Source: Cyanoderma ruficeps
Lineage: Eukaryota > Chordata > Aves > Passeriformes > Timaliidae
DNA length: 64,000 nucleotides
Direction of reading: 5' to 3'
NCBI GenBank assembly: GCA_008694505.1
Contig: VZDJ01000046.1
Coordinates: 1,494,906 to 1,558,905 of the forward strand
The position numbers were made by a program, and so were the translations under genes. Positions 33,220-44,780 of this stretch are shown here, in pieces (the stretch's first letter is position 1; each line of letters starts with the position of its first letter). The notes below the pieces were generated by a model that was given only the letters and a program-made list of their open reading frames with translations, did not search any database and was not told the DNA's origin.

Positions 33220-36078
33220 AGATCCTCAGCTACTTCTTCCAGCAAGTTTTACTCTTTGCTTGTGCTTTAGTTTTAAATGTGCAAAGGGAAACTTGGAGTT
33301 CTGTGTTTTCCAGGTGAGTCTGAGCTGGCAGATGCATCTCAACAACAGAAAAACATCGGAATGAGAGATTTTCCCCACGCACATGTTATTTTCCTACCAC
33401 GTCATCGATAATATCCCACACAAAATGAAGGAAGAGAAATTAAAGTTCACAACTCTGTGTAGTTTGCCACTTTGTTGGACCGAAAGCACAGATGACTGAA
33501 ATGACTCATCTAGGTTTTCATGCCACTGCAGCCACGCTGTGCTGTTTAAGGAGAGGATAAATCACCTCCAAGGTGTAATTTATATTATCCAAGAAGGGAT
33601 ATCCAAGGGAGGTTGAGTTCATGACTGGCTTTACAGGTGATGTGCTGTGTCTGTTACATCTATGAAGTGAAATATTCTTAAGTTGAATTCTGTGCAAAAT
33701 AGCTTTCCTCCTGAACAACAGTTGTAAGTTTTAGATATAAAGACTTTTCTCATCACCAATCTGATCCAAAAAGTGGCATTTTCCAAGTTCTTGTTTGTAG
33801 AATCTTAGGAAAAAAAAGTGTTCATATTAACTAGCTAGATTTATGTGATAATTTTAGGTTTGTACCTAATTTATTTTTTTTAATAAAGTAGCTTAGTTTA
33901 GTTCTTGAAATAACACGGACCACAAGGCATCTAGATATCTTGAAAGCGAGAGGTTTTCTTTTTACACTTTGTTTTTTTAGACGCCAGAGGAAAGAACACA
34001 GTGTTCATCTGAAAGCAGGAGAGCTTGTGCCTGATTATACCCAGCTATTTAAATACTGGTTCTTATTATACTGCCAAATATTGCATGCATTTATTCATTT
34101 TTTCTTCTGATTCTTCCAAACTGAGGTAATCTATTTATTGATGTGCCATAAATCATTCTGTTCTGCGTCCTAATGCGTCAAAAGAAAACATATTGGGTGA
34201 CAAAAAAAATCAAGTGTCCATTTAACTCAAGGACATATTCACTGGTGTTCTTCGCAAATACCATATTACAAATATATAATTGTTAAAAAAATTATCCTGA
34301 AAACCAAACAATTCTGCAAGGCCATTTCGATAAATATTACTCTTTTTTTTTACTGTTCCCATGAGGGACCTTTTTCATCATATGGTTTGACCACTGAGCC
34401 CAAAGTGAAATATTCTGTAACTTGTGGGAAGAGCACAATTAGTCTCCTCTTTCCTATGAAAACAAATATGACTGAAAAATGCAGCCCAAAAAACCACTTT
34501 TAAGCTGGCATAGACTAATTAGGGAATCAATTACAAGTTATGTGATTGATGGAGGCAAAGCAGAAACACCTTTGTGACACGCTGGGAAAGACTGGCCTGA
34601 TCATATTTACCCATGGACAGAGGGAAAATTTAGATACTTATTTGTTTTACTCATGCTAAACCTGCAGACTGAATGGTGTTATGTTTTAGAATTTGGTGCC
34701 AGGACTGGCTTGAGCAAAGCCAATGGTAGTAAAAAGGATTATTGTCCTTATTGGTATTGGTATTATTGTATTATTATCATCCCTCTCCCTGGGATGGCTC
34801 TGTCCCATCCAAAACACCTCAATCCCAAGGAATGTCCACTCCTGACCTCAGGAGCAGCCCAGTCCTGGAGCTGAAAGCATGAAGTGACCACTTCATTTGG
34901 GAGGAAGAACTGAATTCAACCAATATATTAGCAATGAATTCAACCCTCTACATGTTAGCAATGATATCTCACTTGTTTCAAAGCCCAGATAAATCTCTCT
35001 GACCTGTTTTATTATTTCCTCCTGTGATTACAGTCTGTGGATCCTTCTCTCACATCCACTGGTAAGGGATTTGTTTTTGCAAGCTCAGTGCTGTGGTGTT
35101 GCTACCTAACCTCTACATTTATTAACTTTTTTTGCTTTCCCTCTAAATTTATTAACTTTGCAGGTGTTCTGGATATTTGTGACAAAGAAACCTGCCCTGC
35201 TGTGATGCACGCACTGAAATCTGGATTTGTGCGACAGGGAAAGGTGACACAGCTCATTTGCTTCAGACGTGTGAGACCACACAGAAGCAATAAAATAAAA
35301 TTACAATGTCCCACACTGCCCAGTGTCCTGGCTTGTGGCTCTTGCCAGCATCATGGAGAGCACCTCATTTAATCCACAAAATAAATGCGGCAGAGGAAAT
35401 CGTTGGCAACGAGAGCGGGAGCAGTTTCGCATTCGTGATTTTGAGTTTCTCACTGAAAGCCAACTCTTCCTCAACAGCTCTCCCCAGTAAAGTGACTGCC
35501 ACAAGAGAAATATTTCTATTCATCTGCTTAGAGAGAGGCTCCCTCTGCATTATATCCTAAAAAATGTGTTCACCACCCCTCAGAAGTTTTCCCCAGTGCA
35601 GCAACTGCTCTGATCATCCCTGACTCCTGGATTCCAGTCAGAAAAGAAAAATCATATTTGTTTGCACACTCTGGAGTTTTGAAAAAACTTTTACTGCTGT
35701 GAGAGACCTCCAAGGGACAGAACATTCAGCCTGTCTGACCTGTTTGCCATGGACCACATCATCCAATTCCTTTGGTATTCGTCATGTCCATGGGGCTGGA
35801 TTACTGCACTGATTTTTTAATGAATGTTTTATCAGTTCCTTTCAGCCAGGATTCAAACTTTCTCTCTCTGCCTTCCTTTGCTGCGTGTAAAACTGCCTTT
35901 CCTTTTCCTTTCTGGGCAGAGACGATAAAGAGATTCAGAACTGGGCAGTGTTTGTTTGGAGCCAGCTAAAGGCCCCACAGAGAGGCCGGCTGATAAACAC
36001 CAAGGATTTGATTGGGGTTTTTGTCTATTAGTTGGGGTTTAACGAGGAAAATGGAGTTACCTGTAAAAAAATCATAGT
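33220..36078. other. Single-copy stretch, no supported gene
   Basis: AT-rich. An exon-like block (35164-35243) is described under findings but not called. A short TATTGG/TATTA run lies near 34757-34780. Confidence 0.5.
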
Positions 36079-36315
36079 TCAGACTGAAAGAGAGGAAATT
36101 TAAGTTACATATGAGGAAGAAATTGTTCCCTGTGACAGTGATGACAGAGATTTCCCAGAGAAGCTGTGGCTGCCCCTGGATCCCTGGAAGTGTCCAAGGC
36201 CAGGTTGGAAGGGGCTTGGAGCAGCCTGGGATAGTGGAAGGTGTCCCTGCCCATGGCAGGAGTGGAACTGGATGATCTTTAACCTTCCAACCCAAACCAT
36301 TCCAGAATTCTGTGG
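36079..36315 (+). mobile_element. CR1 LINE 3' fragment
   Basis: Sense CR1: GAGGAAATTTAAGTTACATA, GAGAAGCTGTGGCTGCCCCT, GGATAGTGGAAGGTGTCCCT and a terminal CCAACCCAAACCATTCCAGA. 5'-truncated, with an intact 3' tip. Confidence 0.94.
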
Positions 36316-37211
36316 TACATTATTCTAATGGTGGATTTGAGGGTATTAGCATAATTCAGTGTGCAGCACACTCACACCCTGGAGCTGGAGCTGATTGCTC
36401 AATCCCTTTCCTCACCACTTCTCTCTCCCCTCCCAGATCTGTTTAATTCCAGGATTTGAGAAGCCTGTAGGCAGAGAGAGGGAGAAAAAAGGAGAAATAG
36501 GGGGAATGGAGTCAGAGAAAAGCCCTGAGGTGAGGGGGTTCGTGTGGTGTGATTTGAATTCCAAACCAAAGGTGAAAGAAGGAAGTTTGAATGAAATCAA
36601 GCCCAGCACAGGGGGGTTTGATCAGCTCTGGCTTGGCAAACCAGATAGGGAAAAATGATGCTGCAATGTTTTATCAGAAGAAAAGTTCTATGAAAGGGCT
36701 GTGAGAGCTGAGGAAATGAAAGATTAATAAAGTCAGAACCAGCAGTGACAAGGGACAGCAAACATCTGCACCTGGGCTTAGTGGAGCAGTACAGCTGGAT
36801 GGAATTCAGAGATCTCCGAGGTGTGGGGAAGCAGCAGGATTTGGCAAAGCATTCCCTGTGAAATGGCAGATTAATGGGGGAGAGGTTGATCTTCACACAG
36901 TCCCTGTGACAAAGTCGAGGACAAAACCAGGAGAGCTTAGACAAGATTATGTTTGGCTGTGACAGTCATCCTAAACCACCAAGGAGCTCAGCCTGCCTCC
37001 CTCAGATGGACTGTGAATCCTGAAAAGCCCATGTGCATACTTCAAACAGATAGAAACCCAGTGTAACTAAACCCATATTGAATTGCACACTGGTGCAAGG
37101 TTATCCCAGTTAAAGCACAACGTTCAGAGGGGAAACATTAAAATGCGCTGAGATAATGAGCCAGAGAAAAAAATAAATTGTATTTTTAAAAAACTCTGTA
37201 TATGGACTAAA

Positions 37212-37243
37212 TCAGCCTCCTAAAACCATCTCTAGGAGGCTGA
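37212..37243. repeat. Inverted repeat, 11-bp stem, 10-base loop
   Basis: TCAGCCTCCTA and TAGGAGGCTGA are perfect reverse complements separated by ten bases. A second copy of GGCTGATT follows at 37245-37252 and could pair with AATCAGCC at 37210-37217 as an alternative stem. Confidence 0.9.
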
Positions 37244-37583
37244 AGGCTGATTTCTCTGCTGTTGAGACAGAAAAGCTGAAGCACAGAGGAGCGAAATCAT
37301 TCCTAAAAAAGCAGAAATCAGAAAGCCTTACTGAACTAATTGTTCTCTCCACTACACCAATTCCTTCCTCATTCTCAAGAATGAGCTGAGATTGTAAAAT
37401 ATTCCAAGTCTTAGTTGTGCTTGGTTGGTTGTGTGTGTCTGTAAAATACCTTTATTTTCATTTTGGTTGGGTTGAAAGGGAAAAGAAATATTTAGTGACA
37501 GGTTCTTCAGACCGTTTAAACACCAGGTTTTTTTTCTCCCCAGATTTTTATTGATTATTTTTTCCCCTTTTCAATGAGTTTCA

Positions 37584-37601
37584 TGATATGGTACCATATC
37601 A
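37584..37601. repeat. 18-bp perfect palindrome
   Basis: TGATATGGTACCATATCA equals its own reverse complement and has no spacer. It lies next to a direct repeat of ATTATTTCTCTTG (about 37618 and 37638). Confidence 0.92.
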
Positions 37602-38070
37602 GATTTTATTCTGATGCATTATTTCTCTTGCAGAAATATTATTTCTCTTGAGTAGGTTTAGATGTCAATAGGGAACAAAGTCTAACTCACAAGGACAGGA
37701 AACGGAGAATATTCCCTGTATTTCTTCCCCCCAAGAAAGTTGTGCAGAATCATTTTCCTAAAATGGGAACAGAGACTGAACACCCTGCCAAAAGGCCAAG
37801 CTCAAAGGTAAATATTAGTGTGAGAGTACAAGTAAGGAAAACACTTCTAATTTTATAGTGCTTTCCATCCGAGTGTTTCAAAACATCTCCCAGATATTGA
37901 TCAAGACTTTCTGAAGGATTTTTTATAGGTCAGGCACGTCAGCACGAGTTTCCCATCACAATGTAAGAGGTGAAAAGCCTCTAGAATGGAAAGAATGCTT
38001 TCTGTGGTTTGTTTCTGACAGCTGAGAAAGAGAAATCAAAATAAAAGAGTTCAGTTATTTTTGCAATAAT

Positions 38071-38131
38071 GGGGGGGGGGGGGGGGGNNNNNNNNNNNNN
38101 NNNNNNNNNNNNNNNNNNNNNNNNNNNNNNN
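38071..38131. other. 17-base G tract followed by assembly gap
   Basis: G at 38071-38087, then N at 38088-38131 (44 bases), then GGTGGTTATG. The gap length may be a placeholder. Sequence loss at a G-quadruplex-prone tract is the likely cause. Confidence 0.97.
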
Positions 38132-41100
38132 GGTGGTTATGCTTATGTGTGTGTTTTAAAGGAGTGTTTGGTGAGAAATCCGTAAAGAAAAAAGTCCCTG
38201 GATTCAGAATTAACCTTTTTCCGTCATCCCTTTGAAATAAAATTGGTGGAGTTTAAATAAATAAACATTATTTGAAGTTTATTTGATAGACCCTTGAAAT
38301 AGCAGATTAAATGATGCTGAAATCACATGTGATGAAATTTGTTCATATTCTTTCCTCATCCTGATCCCAGCAGTTACTCAGACCCTGTGGCTGAAGTTTT
38401 TCACCTTCCCATTGCTTGTGCAGATTTTTTCCTTAACCGATTTTATTCCAGCTGATGCCACAACATTTATGTTTTCCACGGGATGCCTTTTCCAGCCAGA
38501 TTCCTTTTGGGTGTGGAGAGTTGAACATAAGGATACAAACACTTTACACTGCTGGTGTGCAGGTACCCTCCGGAGTAACCTGTGAGTTGAATGTAGAATA
38601 CAAATCAAAATTCACTCAGTCGAAATCAGGCTGAAATTCGGGTGACCTTGTGATTGGTGTAGTTCCTAAATTAGCTGTACGTTTATATTCTGTTGTGTGA
38701 GCTCAGTATCCAAAGGGATTTTTTCCCCTTTTTTTTAAAACAGAAAACAGATTTAGGGGGAGCAGTATAAAAGCTAAGAGAGTTTGAAGGCAGAAAAATT
38801 TCTTTCCACTGCAAAACTTAAAACAAAAGGCAGGAAGGCTGGAAGAAACCTTTAGTATTCAGGAATGTATAACACTCTAGGTGGGGTTATTACTCTGACA
38901 ATATGAAGGAGAGTTCCAATAAAACTTTTCAATTTGAGGTATTTTCTTGTATTCCAGTTGAATTCTTGGGGAACAAGTTTATGGGAACTATATGCAAATG
39001 AGACTTGAAAAGTTGTATTTTTAAAATTTTTTTTCAAAACCCAGTTTCCACAAAGCTTTAACAGTGACACAGGTGGTGTTTAAAAAAAACCCTAGGGTGT
39101 AATTATCCAAGATTTGGAGAGTTGCTAATGATTCTCAGAGAGAATGAGACGCAATTTGGTCGCGCTCTGTTAATGTGTGAAGTGATTTATGAGGGGAGCA
39201 GTAATGAATGTTGTCACTTCTAAACAAAACAAAACACTTGTAAAGAACATTGATCTGTCCTCTTTTTTCCTCCCCCCCAGAACTTAGATGGATGAAGATT
39301 GCAACATCAGCAAGTTTGACTAACAGAGTTAACTCTGCCAGCTACAAACCCTTCTTCAAAGATATTTCTCTCATTCTACACAAACCAGATCTTTTTCTTT
39401 TTTGCTGCATAATAAAGCTCAGCTTTGATCCACTTAAAGGCAAGTGCATATCCAAATAAAGCAAAATAAACTAGGAATTAATATTATATTTTTTTCATAT
39501 TTATATCCTCTTACTCAAGATGACAACCAGACTCTAATTTTGTTGTATTCCTTTATTTTTAATAAAAAACACTGTCCCCTTGACTAGAGGAAAATTAACA
39601 GAAGTTTATAACCACAAGCCCTGCAATTTCAGCCAAATTATTCTGCAGTCACTTCTCAATTACCTCTGGCTCCATTATCCTGTTTAATGTGGCAAAAAAC
39701 TTCTCATAGGATCATAGAATATCCTGCAGGACTTCTCTCAGTGTAACCCCCTAATTTTTTATTGTTAATGTCTCTTTGCCATCCAAAAATGTTTGAATAA
39801 TGGAAGTAATGGCTTTTTTAGTAAATGTTGTATACTTGGTTAAAAAAGGTAGAACAAATTGTAGGTACTGCAAACATAATCAATGAACAAATATCCTCAT
39901 GAGACACAGAAATTAATTTACAAAATTAGATGTGCTAAATACGTGCTAAATATATTGACTACTTTGTCTCTTATGAAAGATCAAACTTAATGACTTTTTG
40001 CTTATTAATCTTTCATTTTTTTTAATTAAACACAGACAAAATATATTGGACCAATATCCCATTCCCTATCTCTTGATCCCAGAGAGAAAATAAATTCTTT
40101 GATTTCTACAAGGAGACATCCCTGATGCACTTTCCCAGGACAAGGATTCAGGAGAAGTCTGGGAGGATAAAAGAACAACTTGTCTGTTGGTTCCAGCTCT
40201 TTATTTTTTTTCCTATTAAATATTCCCCTCCCTTTCCCTGGGAACAGGATGGTGATGTCCAACTCTCTTTTGCTGTGGGACATCTGTGGGCACAGCAGAT
40301 AAATCATTCCAAGGAGTATAAAAACAAGTAAATTATTTGGATCATCGCACCTGGGTCTTGATCCTATGCCATGGCCCAGCACGAAGAGTTGGGAACTACT
40401 CCATATCCAAACAGATTGAGAAATTTATCCAAATAAACAACACAACGAGATCTTTAAAGAGAGCTGAAAGTCATCCAGAGAAAAAGCAAACAAACTGCAG
40501 TAATTTCTCCGGCTTTCAAAAGGCACTCGACACAATTAACCAAAATTAGTGGGGATATCTCCAGTTCCTGAGTAAATGTGGCTTTAGTTCTCGTTTTGCT
40601 TCCATAATTGGAACAAGACGCGGTGAAATTGTCTGGACGCCTCCGTGTTAGAAATAAATTAGTTCCCCTTCATAGTCTCTCAAGAAGAGGGACTTAGCAA
40701 AGCCTTCTGCTTTCTGCTTATTTACTGAGGATATGCAATTAAAACGAGGCAAACACAACTTGCTAAATAGTGAGAATACAAATGGAGAATTTAATCTCTG
40801 ACGAGCTGCCTTTGGGCACAGAGAATAATTCAGCTGCACACGCCTGTTTGCATTTCATCAGGTTGGAACGTGAGAATTCCACCACAATGTAAGAAAACGT
40901 GGTTTGGACTGAAAGTGCCATGAGGGGAGAGCTCCAGATCCTCAGGTGGCTGGGGTCATCTGAGATGACCTAATTCTGCTCAGGGTCCTTCTCAAGGGGA
41001 TCACAAGCCCCAGTTTGACCGAAATGCCCAGGGATTTTCCTCTTCAGGCTTGCTGAAGATGGATTGATGCCAAGGAAGTGATGGGAGCATGGATTGGATG

Positions 41101-42683
41101 TTGGGGTAGGTTGGTCAGTGCTCAAATCCAGACTGACCCTGAGGTCTGCAGGAGCAAACATGAGATTGGGCAGTTTTAACCAAATCTACCCCCACATGCT
41201 TCTTCCCACCTCAAAATCCAAGTTTGCCTTGTCAGATGGGAATGGTCTTTACACGAACATCCCTCAGCAGATCTGTATACATCACCCAGCTTCCCAACTC
41301 TTTTTCTTAAGGCTTCCTTCTCTTTTTTTTTTCATATTTGTATCCCCATTTCCCTCACCTCACAATCTTAAGGGTGATGGATTATGTTCTAGCAACTCCA
41401 ATGTTATTTTGCCCTCTCTCTCCTTAACCCCACTGACCTTTCAGTTCATTTCACTGAGCCTGTTGGTGCTGATCTCCCTGCAAATCCTTTTCTCTGCATC
41501 CCATCCTACCTTTTAGCTTTCCTGGGGTTCCCATCCCAGAAACACCAAAAAGCCTTTCAAATTCCCATCAGCATATGGAACAGCACTATCCTCTCCCCTG
41601 AACTCAAAATAAGGAATAGTTATTTTCCATCCAAAGGCATGTAATAAACTCTGCACTCAGGAGCTTTAATTCTGAAGCTTGTTACACTCAACTTGTTTCT
41701 CTGAAATTCATCTTGATTTATGAACACAAGGTGCACCCACCATGGTGAAACAAGTATCTCACACATGACTTCTCATACCCTTAACCATGTTTTTTTTTTT
41801 AAATTCCAAAAGACCCCAAGCTTATTTGTTTACTTCTTTTGTTTACTTCTTTGTTTGCTTTGTTCATTTGTCTTTAAGGAAAGTAACAAATAATACTCTC
41901 TCCTCTGGGAAGGTAATAACTCTTCAGGGCAGTCTCTTGAGTATTCATATTCTTCAGAAAGTAAAATAATTTTTCACACAGTTAATAAAAAAAGGAAGTT
42001 AGAGGTCAAGAGTCAAGCATCCATTGGTGTTCTAATATTCTATTTCTTTATTGCCTTTTTTTGCAGTGAGAGAACAAAATTAAAATGACTGGATTTTTTT
42101 TTTTAATAAATTGGATTACAGTGTTGGTTGATTGATGACTCTCAGCACTCAAAGTCCTTGAACAAACAAAAAATGCTGAAAGGAGACCCTCTTCTATTAA
42201 AAAGTCAAACTAAATTTTAGTGATGGCTTCCCAAGTCCAGCATTTCAGTGTATTCTAAGTGTTCCTCAAACAGATCTGATGATGCACTTCAAACCATGAC
42301 TTCAACAGAAAGAAAAGTCTTGTCCGTGTTTCCCCCATGACTCCAGAGTTTCTTTTGGTGATTGTTTGCCCTCTCACTTGTCTTCCCTCAAAATATGAAG
42401 AATCCAGTCCTAAAGACTGCATCAAAATTTTTTCTCTTCTTTCTCACTTCTTTCCACCCTCCCTTTCCATGAATTCCTGTGAAGTTCTGCGGCGCTGCTG
42501 ACACTGAGCGGGATACTCTTACCCAGTAATCACCTGCACAGGTGAGGTGTTGGCTTCCTTGTTCACTCCTAAATTTCCTTTATTTTTATCTTGAGGAATA
42601 TCTCAAGCATTTGTGCTTGGAATTCTGATTCATTGAGTGGGCTTTCAGCTCTCTGGAATTATCTAGATCCAGCTGCACAGGAG
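38132..42683. other. Single-copy stretch, no gene seen
   Basis: AT-rich. The fragment at 39707-39728 (AGGATCATAGAATATCCTG) looks like a very short CR1 3' tip but is too short to call. Otherwise nothing recognised. Confidence 0.5.
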
Positions 42684-43115
42684 TGTTGTGGTTTAAACCC
42701 AGCCAGGAACTCAACAGCACACAGTTGTTCACTTACTCTCTGCTCCCAGCAGGATGTAGGGAAAATAAAGGGGAGGGTAAAAGTGAGAAAAATCACAGGC
42801 TGAGATAAGAACAGTTTAATAACTGAAATAAAATAATAATTGTGACAAAAACAACAACAATAATAGCAGTAACCATAACCATAGCAACAATAACCGTAAC
42901 CATACCCGAAATATAATATAATGAAGAGGAAAATAAATTTTAAGAGAGCACAATAAACCTGCAAAACAAATGACTCAAATGAAAAACAATTTTTCATCCC
43001 CAACCAAGCAATGCCCAACCAGCCCCCAAGATGCCACCCCTGGCCAAATTTCCTGCTTGTTTGTATGCTGAGCATGGTGCCAAGGGTCTGGAACACCCCC
43101 TGGGACAGCTGGAAT
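42684..43115 (-). mobile_element. ERVL-type LTR fragment
   Basis: It begins TGTTGTGGTTTAAACCCAGC and contains CTGAGATAAGAACAGTTTAA, a layout matching, from memory, a widespread avian ERVL LTR in antisense. The middle (about 42825-42925) has expanded into AAC/AAT/ACC-type trinucleotides. The right end near GGAACACCCCCTGGGACAGC is also LTR-like. No target duplication found. Confidence 0.78.
42825..42925. repeat. Imperfect (AAC/AAT/ACC)-rich simple repeat
   Basis: ACAACAACAATAATAG and ACCATAACCATAGCAAC type repeats inside the ERVL-type LTR. Confidence 0.8.
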
Positions 43116-44475
43116 CAGAAGAAAAAAGACCTTGACTCTGTGCAAATGCTGCTTAGAAATAACTAAAACATCACGGAATTATCAACCTTGTTTTCAGCAG
43201 GTTTCCAAAATTTAAGCGCATATTAGCAACCATGAAAAATATTAATGCTGTTCCAAAAAAAAAAAAAAAAAAATTGACACATGGGGTTTTCACTGTGAAG
43301 GGGACAGGAAGGGTATCTTGTTCCCTAGAAGTCTTAATTCCTTTGAAGCTTTAATTTCTTAACACCTCCATTGGGACTGACAAGAACAGAGGTTGGCTGC
43401 CATCATAACGGGGTGAAATTAACAGGGATTCATGACTTTTGTATGCTTTTCTCCCTTGTGTCATTGCAGAAATCCCTCCTGACCTCATGGATTCTTCTCG
43501 CAGAACTCACCCCAAGAAATGCTGGCTACAGAAACGCATCATTTGCAACACCAGGTTAGATTTGATTTACTCCCTGGAACTGAATTCCTTACCAGTTCCC
43601 AGGGAGCCACAGTCATTCAGAGCAACATTCCTTTTCCATAAAAAACCTACCAGGACTTTCAGAAATCCAGCATTTCCAGTATAGTCCCAAAGGCATTTCT
43701 GGGGGCTGTTCAGTGTCCTGAGTTTCCAGGAAGGTCATTAGACTTTAAAGTTGTAAGTGGCTTATAAATTTTAAGTTTTATGCCCTGTAAATGGAATCCA
43801 AGAGAAATTAGGCTCCTCTTGCAGTGACCTAACATAGACACTGTCCCACTGCAGTAAATCTTTCCTCTGTGCAGTGATTAGAGCTGTGATTTAGGATCAT
43901 TTCAGACACCTACAGTAAATAACAAAGCTTTTCAGTGGTTGTTATGTCATCATATATCCTGCAGCCTTCCCATTCAATTCTTTCCTGAGGATTGATTTTA
44001 GGGGACCTGCAGGAGATTATCTGGAATGGTTGATACTCTCTTTTTCCTTGCTTCTTTGTGGATTCCTGTCACAGACACATCTACACAGGCTCCTGGGCTC
44101 CCTGCCCAAACAAACCAGAAGTCCTCTTCAGGAAAGCATCCAGAAGCTGTTGACGAGATAAACTTGGCTCCAGACAATTGGCTCCAAGCAGTTATGGATG
44201 TGAATCCTGTCTAGTTCTGCTGTCCTTCATCCAAAGCAATCCTTCAGTGCTATCCCAGAAAGATTTGTTCATTCCAACACTTCTATTTCCAGCCTATAAT
44301 CATGTGAATGAAATGTGCCCTCGTTGTCATCCTGTAGACAGAGAGCTCTGGAGTGTTACAACGCTGTGCCCTCACATGAACAAAACGGCCTCAAAAAACC
44401 CCTCCAATAATTCCATTTCAGTGGCTTTCCAAACCATCTCTACCTCTCCCCACCTTCATTTTTTGCTCAAATATG
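43116..44475. other. Single-copy stretch, no supported gene
   Basis: It contains an 18-20 base A-tract at 43254-43273 and an exon-like block at 43470-43554, described under findings. Confidence 0.5.
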
Positions 44476-44780
44476 GAATCACAGAATCACTGAGGTTGGG
44501 AAAACCCTCCAAGACCATGAAGTCCCAGACTGATCCCCACCTTGTCCCCAGCCCAGAGCACTGAGTGTCACCTCCAGGAATTCCTTGGACACCTCCAGGG
44601 ATGGGCACTCCAAACCTCCCTGGGCAGCCCCTGCCAAGGCCTGAACAGCGTTTCCATGGGGAAATTCCTCCTGATGTCCAACCTGAACCTCCCCTGGCAC
44701 AGCTTGAGGCTGTTCCCTCTCCTCCTGTCCCTGTTCCCCAACCCCAACCCTGGCCACCCACTCCTGTCGGGTTCTGCACA
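44476..44780 (-). mobile_element. CR1 LINE 3' fragment, older subtype
   Basis: Antisense CR1 of the type starting GAATCACAGAATCACTGAGG with TTGGGAAAACCCTCCAAGAC, then GAATTCCTTGGACACCTCCA and TGATGTCCAACCTGAACCTC. It lacks the GGTTTGGGTTGG tip of the other copies, so it is a different subfamily. Open frames over it are repeat-derived. Confidence 0.92.

Larger units (their letters stand above)
36316..38070. other. Single-copy stretch with palindrome and hairpin
   Basis: No gene. It holds an 11-bp-stem inverted repeat (37212-37243) and an 18-bp palindrome (37584-37601), reported as findings. Confidence 0.5.

Noticed and set aside
39707..39728. Very short CR1-tip-like sequence
   Set aside because: About 20 bases of similarity is too little to separate from chance in a CR1-rich genome.
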